Numbered from the stretch's first letter, positions 15,238 through 24,299 are shown. The stretch: 43,696 nucleotides of DNA from an uncultured Candidatus Saccharibacteria bacterium (GCA_947367795.1 CANBER010000006.1:1-43696), one strand, 5' to 3'. Translations and numbers: made by a program. Notes: a model not told the origin generated them from the letters alone.

Positions 15238-16209
15238 ATGAGTGTGTCTCATGATATTTCTCTTCAATCTGCCGCCCGCGGTATGTTGGTTGGTCTTGCC
15301 GTCGGCGATGCTCTCGGTGCCAATCTTGAATTCACTATCTTTCACCATTCCGAAATCACTGATGACAAAATCGCGATGTATGATGGTATGTGGCCCAAAG
15401 GAGCTTGGACTGATGATACTTCTATGGCACTTTGTCTGGCGCACAGCCTACTTGATGCTCGCGGCTACGATTCTTACGATGTCATGGACAAATACCGTCG
15501 TTGGGTTGAAGAAGGTTATTGCTCTTACGACTATTCTCCAGCCGCTGACGTCGGTATCCAGACCCAAGCCGCCATTACTCGCTTCAAACAAAATCCTATT
15601 ATCGATGAATACGATCAGCGTTCTGATCGCGCTGGCAATGGTACGCTTATGCGCCTCGCTCCCGTCGTGATCGCCACCAGTCACTTGCCTATTCCCGACA
15701 CCGTGAAGCTCGCCCAAATCTCAGCTCGTGAGACCCATTATTCCTTGGAAGTTGAAGCTGCTACAGAAGTTTTTGCTGCTATCTTACGCCAAGCTCTGTC
15801 TCTCCAGGATAAATCTGATATCATCCATGCTGCTCAGTACACTATCAGTGAAATCTATGACGACATCCTGAATCGCGCGCTCCAAGGTAGCGAGTCGAAT
15901 CGTCGCGTCATGCTCGAAGATTTAGGCGGTTACGCTGTCGATGCGCTCAGTATCGCAATTTGGGGCTTCAGAAATTTCGCTAGTTTTGAAGACGGCATGC
16001 GCGCAGTTATTAAACTTGGCGGCGATACCGATACGAATGGTGCGATTTATGGTCAGCTCGCCGGAGCCTATTATGGCTACGAAGCTATTCCCGAGAAATG
16101 GCGCCAAAACCTCTTGCGCGAGACCGAAATTCGCGACCTCGCCGACGATCTCCTACAGCTATCATCTTGCCCCATCATAAAGACTCGCTTTCAAGAAGAC
16201 GAAATCTAA
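15238..16209 (+). CDS. ADP-ribosylglycohydrolase (DraG/ARH-like)
   Basis: 323 aa, full family length. It should remove ADP-ribose from proteins or nucleic acids using a binuclear metal site. Metal-site motifs are all visible: GLAVGDALG (~17-25), AWTDDTSMAL (~57-66), GNGTLMRLAP in the middle, and LGGDTDTNGAIYGQLAGAYYG near 265. A TATAAT (15225-15230) ends 7 nt before the ATG, so the mRNA is probably leaderless. It is divergent from decayed tspO and followed 39 bp later by a separately promoted hydrolase gene. Possible roles: NAD metabolism or protection from ADP-ribosylating toxins. Confidence 0.93.
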   Translation: MSVSHDISLQSAARGMLVGLAVGDALGANLEFTIFHHSEITDDKIAMYDGMWPKGAWTDDTSMALCLAHSLLDARGYDSYDVMDKYRRWVEEGYCSYDYSPAADVGIQTQAAITRFKQNPIIDEYDQRSDRAGNGTLMRLAPVVIATSHLPIPDTVKLAQISARETHYSLEVEAATEVFAAILRQALSLQDKSDIIHAAQYTISEIYDDILNRALQGSESNRRVMLEDLGGYAVDALSIAIWGFRNFASFEDGMRAVIKLGGDTDTNGAIYGQLAGAYYGYEAIPEKWRQNLLRETEIRDLADDLLQLSSCPIIKTRFQEDEI

Positions 16210-16248
16210 GAATTCCCCACCTTTTTCTGCTCGTGCTATAATTATCTC

Positions 16249-17199
16249 ATGATCCAATCCGAAGAATTTATGCTCAAAAGCAACCATGATGGTCTCGAAT
16301 TAGGGGTTAGTGTGCGTATTCCCGAACATCCAGTTGGTATTCTACAGTTGGTCCATGGCATGTCAGAACATCGTGAGCGCTATCATGATTTTATGGACTA
16401 TGCTGCAAAGCACGGTCTAGTCACCATTATCCACGACCACCGCGGCCATGGAGCCAGCGTCAAAACCAATGACGATTACGGTTATTTTTATCAAAACGGC
16501 ATCAATGGCATTATCGATGATGTTTATCAAATTACCACCTACATCCGTCAGCGCTTTCCCGATCTGCCGCTAACCCTGTTTGGCCATAGTATGGGCTCAC
16601 TAGTCGTGCGCTGTTACACTAAGATTCACGACGACGCTATTGATGGCCTCATCGTTTGTGGTTCACCCAGTAAACGCTTTGGTTCTCGCCTCGGGCTTCT
16701 CATGATCCGCACTCTTAAGCTCTTTTATGGCGACCACCATCGTAGCAAATTTATCGATCACCTCGCCGTCGGTAGGCACAGCCAAAAATTTAGTGAGGAC
16801 GATAGCCCAAGCTCCTGGATCGTGAGCGATCCTGCAGTCGTTGCGGCTTACGATGCGGATGAACGTGACGGTTTTGTTTTTACTTTAAATGGGTTTGAGG
16901 TTCTCTTCCAACTTTTGGGCCGCACTTACAGCCGTTCTGGTTGGCAAGTTCACCATCCCGATTTACCCATTTTATTCATTGCGGGCGCAGAGGATCCTTG
17001 TATTCTCAGTCATGCCGATTTTGCCAAAGCCGTCAATTTTATGCGCGACCGCGGCTATACAGACGTCAAAAGCAAACTTTACCCCAAAATGCGCCATGAA
17101 ATCCTCAACGAAATTGACAAAGACATCGTTTGGCAAGACGTCATCGCCGCGACTCAAAAGCTCTCTTATCCCCTTGTCGCCCCCTTTCTTCCGTGCTAG
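16249..17199 (+). CDS. Alpha/beta hydrolase, monoacylglycerol lipase-like
   Basis: 316 aa, no signal peptide, cytoplasmic. It has the serine-hydrolase elbow GHSMGS (~122-127), the HDHRGHGAS oxyanion/strand motif of monoglyceride lipases, QLVHGMSEHRERY near the start, and a late GAEDPCI plus MRHEILNE region carrying the Asp and His of the triad. It probably hydrolyses monoacylglycerols or lysophospholipids, a plausible way to use host lipids. An extended TGC-TATAAT (16237-16242) ends 6 nt before the ATG, so it should be leaderless. It is followed by ftsH with its own leader. Confidence 0.88.
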   Translation: MIQSEEFMLKSNHDGLELGVSVRIPEHPVGILQLVHGMSEHRERYHDFMDYAAKHGLVTIIHDHRGHGASVKTNDDYGYFYQNGINGIIDDVYQITTYIRQRFPDLPLTLFGHSMGSLVVRCYTKIHDDAIDGLIVCGSPSKRFGSRLGLLMIRTLKLFYGDHHRSKFIDHLAVGRHSQKFSEDDSPSSWIVSDPAVVAAYDADERDGFVFTLNGFEVLFQLLGRTYSRSGWQVHHPDLPILFIAGAEDPCILSHADFAKAVNFMRDRGYTDVKSKLYPKMRHEILNEIDKDIVWQDVIAATQKLSYPLVAPFLPC

Positions 17200-17246
17200 A
17201 ATGATCAGAAGGGGATTTAGAGTTTATTGTATCTGTAGGAGGTATT

Positions 17247-19151
17247 ATGCCACAAACTGTCAAGAAAAAGCCGAACAAAGGAAGCAACCTCATTCGCTGG
17301 ATTTCTTTTACGATTTTGCTCATGCTTGGCTGCGCTTTGCTCGGCTCGCTCATGCTTCCTCAAGGCGGCCTCGTCGAAGAAGTTCCGCTCTCTAGTGTCA
17401 TCGCTCGTGCCAATGATGCCGACGGCAATATTTCCAAAATCACCGTCCAAGGCGACGAGCTACGCATCACTCTCAAAGGCAAGGATCGTTACAGCGAGAT
17501 CTCTCGTAAGGACCCTTCCGGCACCCTCTACGAACAGGGTCTCATTGATCAGTGTGCCGGTCTAAACGGCGACGAACTCACCTCTTGTCAGGCGAGCTAC
17601 CCCACTATCGAATATCTTGCCGTCACTAGTTTCTGGGATTATGCACTCGACATTGCTATTATCGCTATTCCCGTGATCATTATTATCCTTTTCTTCAGCT
17701 CAATGATGCGCCAGGCTCAGTCCATGAACAACCAATCCATGGGCTTTGGTAAAGCCAAAGCCAAGCTCTACGGCCCCGACAAGAAAAAAGTCACCTTTGG
17801 TGACGTTGCTGGGAACGAATCCGCCAAGCAAGATCTTGCCGAAATCGTCGACTTTCTCAAAGAACCCAAAAAATACGAGAAACTCGGCGCCAAAATTCCC
17901 CGTGGCGTCCTCCTTGCTGGCGAGCCAGGTACTGGCAAGACCTTAATGGCGCGCGCGGTTGCTGGTGAGGCTTCCGTCCCCTTCTTCAGCATTTCCGGCT
18001 CCGAATTCGCCGAAATGTTTGTCGGTGTTGGTGCCTCGCGCGTTCGTGATCTTTTCGCCAAGGCTAAGAAAAACGCCCCCAGCATTATTTTCATCGACGA
18101 AATCGATGCTGTCGCCCATAAACGTGACGCCCGTGGCGGTGCCGGCCGCGAAGATGAGCAGACTCTCAACCAAATCCTTGTCGAAATGGACGGCTTTGAC
18201 AATGACTCCGGCGTGATCGTCATCGCCGCTACTAACCGTGTCGATATGCTCGACAAAGCCTTACTCCGCCCTGGACGCTTCGACCGCCATGTTAATGTCG
18301 CTCTACCCGAACGCAAAGATCGTCTTGAGATTCTCAAAGTTCATTTCAAAAATAAGCCCGCCGCGAAGAACGTTGACCTCGATGCTCTCGCTGCCAAAAC
18401 CGCTGGCAGCTCTGGCGCAGATCTTGCCAATATCGCTAACGAAGCTGCCATCACCGCTGCCCGTGAAGGTCACAAGGAAATCACTGGCAGTGACCTCACC
18501 GAAGCCTTTGAGCGTGTCGCCATCGGTCCAGAGCGCAAGAGCAAAGTCATGAATGAGCACGAGCGCAAAGTAACTGCCTACCATGAAGCCGGCCACGCCA
18601 TTGTGGGGCACGTCCTCCCCGATTCTGATCCAGTTCACAAAGTCACCATCATCCCCCGAGGTCACACCGGCGGCGTGACTTGGTTCCTTCCTCCCGAAGA
18701 CCGCAGCTACAAGAGCATTTATGAGCTCAAGGACATCCTCGCCCGAGCCATGGGCGGTCGCATCGCCGAAAAAATCATCTTCGGCGACGACGCTGTTACT
18801 ACCGGTGCTTCCTCCGATCTTAAACACGTTGCTGAGCTCAGCAAGGGTATGATTATCGAAGAGGGAATGGGCAATCAGACGCGCAACCTTGTATATCCGA
18901 ACGGCGATACCGGGTATTATACCATTGCCACCAGTAAGCCATATTCCGAGAAAACTGCTGAGCTGATTGATCAAGAAGTCAAGGGCCTTTCCGATGAAGC
19001 GGCCACTCGTGCAGAAGCCGTATTGCGTGCTAATCGTCCTGTTCTGGACCAGCTCGCCGAAGCCTTGCTCCAGCACGAAACCCTTGAAGAAAATCAGCTT
19101 GAGCCCATCTTGAAGAGTGCCAAACTCCCAGCCGCAGCCAAGCTCCACTAG
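17247..19151 (+). CDS. ftsH: ATP-dependent zinc metalloprotease FtsH
   Basis: 634 aa membrane-anchored AAA+ protease that degrades misfolded or regulated membrane proteins. Order: first TM ~14-34 ([18 protein letters not shown]), external domain ~35-125, second TM ~130-150 ([17 protein letters not shown]), Walker A GEPGTGKT, Walker [14 protein letters not shown] ending in RPGRFDRHV, zinc site HEAGH (~448-452) and the third ligand in the C-terminal helical part. The start is supported by AGGAGGTATT-ATG. The GC-rich, C-ending codons match other core genes. An antisense promoter lies just beyond its 3' end (19219-19247). Confidence 0.97.
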   Translation: MPQTVKKKPNKGSNLIRWISFTILLMLGCALLGSLMLPQGGLVEEVPLSSVIARANDADGNISKITVQGDELRITLKGKDRYSEISRKDPSGTLYEQGLIDQCAGLNGDELTSCQASYPTIEYLAVTSFWDYALDIAIIAIPVIIIILFFSSMMRQAQSMNNQSMGFGKAKAKLYGPDKKKVTFGDVAGNESAKQDLAEIVDFLKEPKKYEKLGAKIPRGVLLAGEPGTGKTLMARAVAGEASVPFFSISGSEFAEMFVGVGASRVRDLFAKAKKNAPSIIFIDEIDAVAHKRDARGGAGREDEQTLNQILVEMDGFDNDSGVIVIAATNRVDMLDKALLRPGRFDRHVNVALPERKDRLEILKVHFKNKPAAKNVDLDALAAKTAGSSGADLANIANEAAITAAREGHKEITGSDLTEAFERVAIGPERKSKVMNEHERKVTAYHEAGHAIVGHVLPDSDPVHKVTIIPRGHTGGVTWFLPPEDRSYKSIYELKDILARAMGGRIAEKIIFGDDAVTTGASSDLKHVAELSKGMIIEEGMGNQTRNLVYPNGDTGYYTIATSKPYSEKTAELIDQEVKGLSDEAATRAEAVLRANRPVLDQLAEALLQHETLEENQLEPILKSAKLPAAAKLH

Positions 19152-19218
19152 ACCGTCGCCCCACGTTAGTTTCACCACCAAAATCCGCGCAGCTTGCAGT
19201 ACAAGTGCCTATACCTCC

Positions 19219-19247
19219 ATTATAGCACACATTACTCAAAATGTCAA
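19219..19247 (-). promoter_or_regulatory. Near-consensus antisense promoter beyond ftsH
   Basis: On the minus strand: TTGACA (19247-19242), exactly 17 bp, extended TGC-TATAAT (19224-19219). The predicted start is near 19212 and transcription would run into the 3' end of ftsH. I recognise no gene, tRNA or known RNA downstream on that strand. Confidence 0.7.
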
Positions 19248-19273
19248 TACTTACCCTGTTCCTCCTCTTATGC

Positions 19274-19315
19274 TATAATGAAATCAGCCACCATCACTCC
19301 CCCCCGTGATGGTGG
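19274..19315 (+). promoter_or_regulatory. Promoter and leader hairpin of tRNA-Leu
   Basis: TGC-TATAAT at 19274-19279. The predicted start near 19286 is followed at once by a perfect 10-bp stem CCACCATCAC/GTGATGGTGG with the loop TCCCCCCC, ending 4 nt before the mature tRNA. Confidence 0.6.
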
Positions 19316-19319
19316 TCAT

Positions 19320-19406
19320 GCCCGAGTGGCGGAATTGGCAGACGCGCTAGCTTCAGGTGCTAGTCTGAGCAATCAGGTGCAGGTTCAACCCCTGTCTCGG
19401 GCACCA
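19320..19406 (+). tRNA. tRNA-Leu (anticodon CAG)
   Basis: Acceptor GCCCGAG/CTCGGGC. The anticodon loop TTCAGGT reads CAG. A long variable arm (TCTGAGCAATCAGGT) is present, the discriminator is A and CCA is encoded. Confidence 0.95.
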
Positions 19407-19572
19407 CATACCACAACTATATTTTGTATAGAAGTAGCAAATACATTTGAGCCTTCCGACCCCGATAGTGTTCATCCTCCCTCCGCTTATTTCCGTTAGT
19501 TTTACTCCTCACCTCTCTTGAGAGTTTGATACCTAACCATCCATGGCCTATGAAGGCCTCTTTAGGAGCTTT

Positions 19573-20532
19573 ATGCATCATAAACCCAAAACCACTCAAA
19601 CCAAAACATCTCTTAAGTGTCACTCGGATCTTGCCGGAGGCGAATCTGTCTCCACACCCGCCCACAAAATTCTCATCGCCTTCCTTCTTAATCTCGGCTT
19701 CTCAACTTTTGAGTTCATTGGCGGAATTTTTACTAATAGTGTCGCTATCACCTCTGACGCTATTCATGATCTTGGCGACGCAGCTAGTATCGGCATTGCC
19801 TATATTCTTGAGCGCTATAGTAAGAAAGCCCCCGACCACAAATATACCTACGGATATGTCCGTTATTCGGTACTCGGCAGTCTGCTTACTACACTTATTC
19901 TGCTATTTGGCTCCACCCTGGTGATTTACGCTGCTATCAACCGCCTCGTCAACCCCGCACCTGTCGATTATGACGGTATGATTATCCTTGCCATTATCGG
20001 CGTGATCATTAATTTTGCCGCCGCTTACTATACTCACGACGGCAAATCCCTCAACCAAAAGTCCGTCAACCTTCATATGCTCGAGGATGTACTTGGTTGG
20101 GCAGTCGTCTTGGTCGGCGCCATCGTCATGCGCTTCACTGGACTCAGCTTCATCGACCCGCTCCTTTCGATTGGCGTGGCGGTCTTTATTCTCGCCAATG
20201 CCTTTCGTAACTTCAAGGCCATTCTCGACCTCTTCCTCGAGAAAACTCCCCATGGTGTTTCCATCGACAAGCTTCGCCAGCAACTTTTAGCGATCAGAGA
20301 CGTCCAAGACGTTCATCATATTCACGTCTGGAGCATGGACGGCTACCATAATTACGCCACTATGCACGTCGTCTCTGCGCGTTCTAGCCCCCAGCTCAAA
20401 ACTACCATCCGTGAGGCCCTGATAGACGACGGTATCAGCCATGTCACTATCGAGCTTGAACTCTCCGACGAGCAGTGCATCGCCACCGAATGCCAAGCTT
20501 CCGCATCTACACCCGCCCATCATCACCATTAG
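19573..20532 (+). CDS. Cation diffusion facilitator (CzcD/ZitB-like zinc or cobalt exporter)
   Basis: 319 aa from ATG 19573, chosen because AGGAG lies 5 nt upstream; the longer frame from 19543 has no ribosome site. It exports divalent metal in exchange for protons. Six TM helices are visible, with the metal-site motifs TSDAIHDLGD in TM2 and HMLEDVLG in TM5 (H/D..D pattern). A cytoplasmic C-terminal domain (QDVHHIHVWSMDGY) follows, and a His-rich end (PAHHHH) may bind metal. It is preceded by tRNA-Leu and followed by yebC with its own promoter. The metal is not fixed by sequence; zinc is most likely. Confidence 0.92.
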   Translation: MHHKPKTTQTKTSLKCHSDLAGGESVSTPAHKILIAFLLNLGFSTFEFIGGIFTNSVAITSDAIHDLGDAASIGIAYILERYSKKAPDHKYTYGYVRYSVLGSLLTTLILLFGSTLVIYAAINRLVNPAPVDYDGMIILAIIGVIINFAAAYYTHDGKSLNQKSVNLHMLEDVLGWAVVLVGAIVMRFTGLSFIDPLLSIGVAVFILANAFRNFKAILDLFLEKTPHGVSIDKLRQQLLAIRDVQDVHHIHVWSMDGYHNYATMHVVSARSSPQLKTTIREALIDDGISHVTIELELSDEQCIATECQASASTPAHHHH

Positions 20533-20556
20533 CCCACTCTTGCCGTAAACTCTATC

Positions 20557-20585
20557 TTGCTAACACTCTAGAAAAGCGGTATAAT
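20557..20585 (+). promoter_or_regulatory. Promoter of yebC
   Basis: TTGCTA (20557-20562), 17 bp, TATAAT (20580-20585). The leader of about 40 nt ends in AAGGGAG before the ATG. Confidence 0.7.
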
Positions 20586-20631
20586 ATAGATAAGATATTT
20601 TTTACAAAGTTAATTACTTAAGGGAGATTCT

Positions 20632-21333
20632 ATGTCTGGACACAGTAAATGGGCTACTACCAAACGTCAAAAAGCCGTCGTTGATGCCAAACGCGGCGCG
20701 CTTTTTACCAAGATCGCTAATCAGATCGCCATCGCCGCGCGTTCTGGCACGGACCCTAACATGAACCCCTCTCTCGCGATGATGCTGGAGAAAGCTCGCC
20801 AAGCCAACATGCCCAAGGTCAACATTGAACGCGCGATTGCTCGCGTTGCCGACAAAAGCGCCGCTGCGCTGATCGAGGAGACCTATGAGGGTTACGGCCC
20901 GGGTGGAGTGGGGATCATTATTGAAGTTGCTACGGACAATAAGAATCGTACCATGCCGGAAGTCCGCAATACTTTGTCCAAAAACGGTGGTCGCATGGCC
21001 GACCCCGGATCGGTTATGTTCCAGTTTGCGCGCAAAGGCTTTATTGAAGTAAGCGAAAAGGGTGAAGATGCCATGATGACTGCCCTTGATAGCGGCGCCG
21101 AAGATGTGGAGGAAGGTGAAGACGGCCTCGAGATCATTACTGGCCCCAGCGACTTAATGAAAGCCCGCCAGTCCCTCATCGATGCTGGACTTACTGTTAC
21201 CACGGCCGAGCTTCGCTATATCCCGACCTCTACCATTACCGTGGCAGATGCTGATGGGGAAAAGTTAGGCCGACTTCTCGATGCTCTTGACGATCTTGAC
21301 GACGTCACCGCTGTCCACACCAACGCCGAATAA
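20632..21333 (+). CDS. yebC: YebC/PmpR-family DNA-binding regulator
   Basis: 233 aa, the usual size. The N-terminus MSGHSKWATTKRQKAVVDAKR and the following GALFTKIANQI are diagnostic, as are YEGYGPGGVGIIIE and RNTLSKNGGRM. The family includes transcription regulators and, in recent work, factors that relieve ribosome stalling at proline runs. The three domains appear complete. The start is supported by AAGGGAGATTCT-ATG and the promoter above. In many bacteria it neighbours ruvC; here it does not. tRNA-Ser follows 52 bp later. Confidence 0.95.
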   Translation: MSGHSKWATTKRQKAVVDAKRGALFTKIANQIAIAARSGTDPNMNPSLAMMLEKARQANMPKVNIERAIARVADKSAAALIEETYEGYGPGGVGIIIEVATDNKNRTMPEVRNTLSKNGGRMADPGSVMFQFARKGFIEVSEKGEDAMMTALDSGAEDVEEGEDGLEIITGPSDLMKARQSLIDAGLTVTTAELRYIPTSTITVADADGEKLGRLLDALDDLDDVTAVHTNAE

Positions 21334-21385
21334 GCTAATCGACAAAAGTCTTGGCCACACCATCAGTTTATGTTACAATAATACA

Positions 21386-21472
21386 GGAAGGGTGGCCGAG
21401 TGGTTGATGGCACCGGTCTTGAAAACCGGCAAGTTAATAGCTTCGCAGGTTCGAATCCTGTCCCTTCCGCCA
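21386..21472 (+). tRNA. tRNA-Ser (anticodon TGA)
   Basis: Acceptor GGAAGGG/CCCTTCC. The anticodon loop is TCTTGAAAA with TGA. A long variable arm is present, the discriminator is G and CCA is encoded. Confidence 0.95.
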
Positions 21473-21509
21473 AATAAAAATATGACCCAAAGGGTCTTAT
21501 TTTTATTTT
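21472..21509 (+). terminator. Terminator after tRNA-Ser
   Basis: A long AT-rich stem ending in GACCC-AAA-GGGTC, with A-rich and T-rich arms. It would work in both directions. Confidence 0.85.
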
Positions 21510-21603
21510 CCGCTAGGAAAATTCGGCTTCCTACTCCTGCCTAGTAGACTTTTATCAAACAGCCAATTATGTTACAATCACATCTGAAAGGTGGTGATGC
21601 ACA

Positions 21604-22239
21604 TTGAAAACTTATCAGTGCTATAGTGCAGGGCCGGGGCTTTTTCCGCGCACCTTGCCTAGTGGGCAACGTGAAACTTGGGAAGAGGCTCAAACCCGCG
21701 TCCAAAAGCTCAACGCGATTATTTCTGCATATCCGTGTTTTGACGTCATTACGCCATCCAGCGCCGGATTAGAGGACTGGCCTACGGCTGCTCGTCCACG
21801 CGTCTGTATGTTGACCGATCTGTTCTATGCGACTCGCTGCGACATTGTCTTTGCTGATGTTACTCCTTTTGGCGGGCGTGAACCCGATTCGGGCACGGTA
21901 GTGGAGGCAGTTTCCTGCGCACTTTCTGGAGGATTACTCGTATTATGGGCAAATCCTTTGACGACTTTTGCAGAAAGATACCAGGATGCTGAGGTTCATC
22001 CGGATTCAGAAATGGATCTGCACTACAATTTGATGCTGGAGCAACTATTCTATATCAGCTGGGAAATGCATTTTGGCTTTTCTCATCCAGTATTTGCTGA
22101 TCTGGAGGCCGCCGTCAATTGCACTGGTGAACAAATTCAGGCTCACGGCTTAAGGCGCAGCAATCTTCTCCAGGCATTGGAGCGCAGGAGCTCCATGGAA
22201 ATCTCAAATGCTATCAAGGCATTGCCCTTTGGACCCTGA
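21604..22239 (+). CDS. Nucleoside 2-deoxyribosyltransferase-like protein
   Basis: 211 aa. Start TTG at 21604, preceded by GGTGGTGAT; the ATG at 21597 is out of frame. Residues ~5-125 fit the family: a YSAGPGLFPR opening strand, CDIVFADVTPFGGREPDSGTVVEA with the conserved D and the catalytic-type Glu in GTVVEAV, and GGLLVLWAN. Known enzymes swap the base of deoxynucleosides or hydrolyse them, which would fit nucleotide scavenging by a host-dependent cell. Some relatives act on other nucleotides. Residues ~125-211 form an extra helical tail. Promoter TTACAAT at ~21572. Followed by a terminator. Confidence 0.78.
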   Translation: MKTYQCYSAGPGLFPRTLPSGQRETWEEAQTRVQKLNAIISAYPCFDVITPSSAGLEDWPTAARPRVCMLTDLFYATRCDIVFADVTPFGGREPDSGTVVEAVSCALSGGLLVLWANPLTTFAERYQDAEVHPDSEMDLHYNLMLEQLFYISWEMHFGFSHPVFADLEAAVNCTGEQIQAHGLRRSNLLQALERRSSMEISNAIKALPFGP

Positions 22240-22245
22240 GTCCAC

Positions 22246-22275
22246 AGGCTCTCTAATTCAAGAGGGCCTATTTTT
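22246..22275 (+). terminator. Terminator after the deoxyribosyltransferase-like gene
   Basis: AGGCTCTC pairs with GAGGGCCT (one G-T), followed by ATTTTTC. Confidence 0.8.
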
Positions 22276-22325
22276 CTAAAAATTTCCCCGCATTCCGCAT
22301 TTTTGTGTTATAATAAAACACACGT

Positions 22326-22402
22326 GGTACCGTAGCTCAGATGGTTAGAGCGTGGGACTCATAAGCCCAAGGTCACTGGTTCGATCCCAGTCGGTACTAC
22401 CA
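22326..22402 (+). tRNA. tRNA with anticodon CAT (elongator Met or Ile2)
   Basis: Acceptor GGTACCG pairs with CGGTACT (one G-T pair). The anticodon loop CTCATAA is CAT, the discriminator is A and CCA is encoded. The acceptor start is not an initiator type. Elongator Met and lysidine-modified Ile cannot be separated by eye. Confidence 0.93.
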
Positions 22403-22483
22403 CCGTGATCATTGTACCCCACCGGGGCTTTTTTGTTCCTCACAAACTTCCACCAAACCCCTCTCACATGCTATAATATATGT

Positions 22484-22876
22484 ATGAAGGACAAGAAGGG
22501 CTTCACAGTTTTAGAACTCATGATTGTAGGAGTTTTTGCTGCACTGCTTTTGATTATCTTCTTTATCCAAAAGTCCAACGTCGAAGCCATGGACCGTGAC
22601 GACGAGCGCAAGACCGCGATCAACGCCATGTATTATGCTCTTGAGGAGTATTATTATCCTAAATACGGTTACTACCCCGATTCCATCGACGAGACCGTTC
22701 TCCCAGTGATTGACCCAGCGCTATTCACGGACCCATTCGGTACGAATCTCGGGATCGAAGGTAGCACCTACACTTACGAAGTCGCCAATTGCAACAGCAA
22801 GAATCAGTGTCGTGAATACACCCTGCGTGCGATTCTTGAAAAAGAAGATGCCTACATCAAAAAAGGCAAAAAATAA
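22484..22876 (+). CDS. Type IV pilin-like (prepilin) protein
   Basis: 130 aa from ATG 22484. The N-terminus MKDKKG-FTVLELMIVGVFAA is a class III signal: basic leader, Gly before the prepilin peptidase cut, Phe+1 and Glu+5, then a hydrophobic helix to ~27. The rest is a small globular domain with two cysteines (ANCNSKNQC) that can form a disulfide. It is expected in the membrane or a pilus; type IV pili serve attachment and twitching. The TATAAT at 22472-22477 ends 6 nt before the ATG, which favours this start over the 24-codon longer frame and predicts a leaderless mRNA. pgi follows after 15 bp, probably co-transcribed. Confidence 0.88.
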   Translation: MKDKKGFTVLELMIVGVFAALLLIIFFIQKSNVEAMDRDDERKTAINAMYYALEEYYYPKYGYYPDSIDETVLPVIDPALFTDPFGTNLGIEGSTYTYEVANCNSKNQCREYTLRAILEKEDAYIKKGKK

Positions 22877-22891
22877 TCTCATAGGAGGAAT

Positions 22892-24151
22892 ATGATTGCA
22901 TTTCAACCCGGGCGCGATATCAAAGTCGACTCCGCTCGTATTCATCAGCTTTTATCTGAGATTAAGTCTGACACCATGGGCGGCTGGTATGATCTCCCTG
23001 CGACCATGAGCGAGCCGCAAGGCATTGCCGAACTAGACTCGATCAAGTCTGCCGCCGCTCAAATTCAGTCCGACTCCGAATTTCTAGTTTGTATCGGCAT
23101 CGGAGGATCATATTTGGGTCACCGCGCTGTCATCGAAGCCCTGCAGCCTCTCAGCTCCACCCGGATTCTTTATGCTGGCAACCATCTTAGCACTCGAGAA
23201 TATCAACGCTTATTTGACACTATTGGCGATGCAGACTTTTCCGTCAATGTTATTTCCAAATCCGGCACCACTACTGAACCTGCCGTAGCCTTCCGTTTGT
23301 TCAAGGAAAAGCTTCAATCCAAATACGGTGACGCCGCTGCCAAACATATTTACGCTACTACGGACGCTGAGCGCGGCGCTCTGCATGACGAGGCTGTCGC
23401 CGAGGGCTATACTCGCTTCGTTGTCCCCGATAATATCGGTGGACGCTATTCTGTCCTGACCGCCGTCGGCCTCCTGCCGCTTGCCGTCGCCGGGGTTGAC
23501 ATAGAAGGGCTGCTATCTGGCGCTTTCGCTGAACGCCAATCTGTGCTCGATGCCCGGAGCGACGCCATCGATAAACATCCTATAGCCCAGTATGCCACTA
23601 TGCGCGCCGATCTTCTACACGAGGACTACGACGTTGAAATCCTGGCTACCTTCGAGCCATACTTGCAATATTTTACAGAATGGTGGAAACAGCTATTTGG
23701 CGAATCTGAAGGCAAAGCTAAACAGGGAATTTTCCCCGCCTCCGTGACCTATACGACCGATTTACACTCTCTCGGCCAGTACCTCCAAGACGGCCGTCGC
23801 AACATTTTTGAAACCGTTCTCAAAATCGAGCACCCTACTGCTGATGAAATCTCCGTCCCCAAGCTTTCTGCCGGCCTGGACGGTTTAGCTTATCTTGAGG
23901 GGAAAACTCTGGACTACCTCAATCAAACTGCGCTTGAAGCTACCGTTGCCGCCCATCGTGAGGGTGGCATCCCTGTATCCGTGATCACGGTTCCGCGCCT
24001 TCATGAGCGTTCGCTTGGTGCACTTATCTATTTCTTTGAGCTCGCCTGCGCGCTCTCGGCTAAACTTTCCGGAGTTAATCCCTTTGACCAGCCTGGCGTC
24101 GAAGCCTATAAACGGAATATGTTCCACCTTCTGGGCAAGCCTGGTTTCTAG
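22892..24151 (+). CDS. pgi: Glucose-6-phosphate isomerase
   Basis: 419 aa, the compact bacterial form. It interconverts glucose-6-phosphate and fructose-6-phosphate. Visible: the first sugar-phosphate site CIGIGGSYLGHRAV (~68-81), SKSGTTTEPA (phosphate loop, ~123-132), GGRYSVLTAVGLLP, a catalytic Glu region (LFGESEGK), and the C-terminal NPFDQPGVEAYKRNMF with the active-site lysine. Start supported by TAGGAGGAAT-ATG. It likely feeds the phosphoketolase pathway encoded 10 kb downstream. The 542 bp after it holds regulatory and RNA elements described below. Confidence 0.96.
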   Translation: MIAFQPGRDIKVDSARIHQLLSEIKSDTMGGWYDLPATMSEPQGIAELDSIKSAAAQIQSDSEFLVCIGIGGSYLGHRAVIEALQPLSSTRILYAGNHLSTREYQRLFDTIGDADFSVNVISKSGTTTEPAVAFRLFKEKLQSKYGDAAAKHIYATTDAERGALHDEAVAEGYTRFVVPDNIGGRYSVLTAVGLLPLAVAGVDIEGLLSGAFAERQSVLDARSDAIDKHPIAQYATMRADLLHEDYDVEILATFEPYLQYFTEWWKQLFGESEGKAKQGIFPASVTYTTDLHSLGQYLQDGRRNIFETVLKIEHPTADEISVPKLSAGLDGLAYLEGKTLDYLNQTALEATVAAHREGGIPVSVITVPRLHERSLGALIYFFELACALSAKLSGVNPFDQPGVEAYKRNMFHLLGKPGF

Positions 24152-24170
24152 CCCGTATCCAGGATAAAAC

Positions 24171-24292
24171 GTTGTAAATTTTACAACAAGGCCACATACT
24201 CTTACTAGGATGTTGCAAAAAGTAGAACAAATGCGTGCTAAATGTTGTGAAAATCACAACACTCAACCCCAAAGTGCTGTAAATCTTACAAC
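24171..24292. promoter_or_regulatory. Three related 17-bp palindromes (operator candidates)
   Basis: GTTGTAAATTTTACAAC (24171-24187), GTTGTGAAAATCACAAC (24244-24260) and GCTGTAAATCTTACAAC (24276-24292). Shared pattern: G-T/C-TGTRA-n3-TYACAAC. All lie between pgi and the promoter of the structured RNA. The half-site resembles that of Rex (TTGTGA/TCACAA), but the 3-bp spacer is not Rex-like. The regulator is not identified. Confidence 0.6.
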
Positions 24293-24299
24293 ACTTTTC

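Noticed and set aside
18303-19181. 292-codon open frame antisense to ftsH
   Set aside because: It lies entirely opposite conserved ftsH coding sequence, has no recognisable motif, and its length follows from GC-rich codon use. The antisense promoter at 19219-19247 is reported separately.
24171-24292. Rex operators
   Set aside because: The half-sites resemble TTGTGA/TCACAA, but Rex sites have six bases between the halves and these have three.
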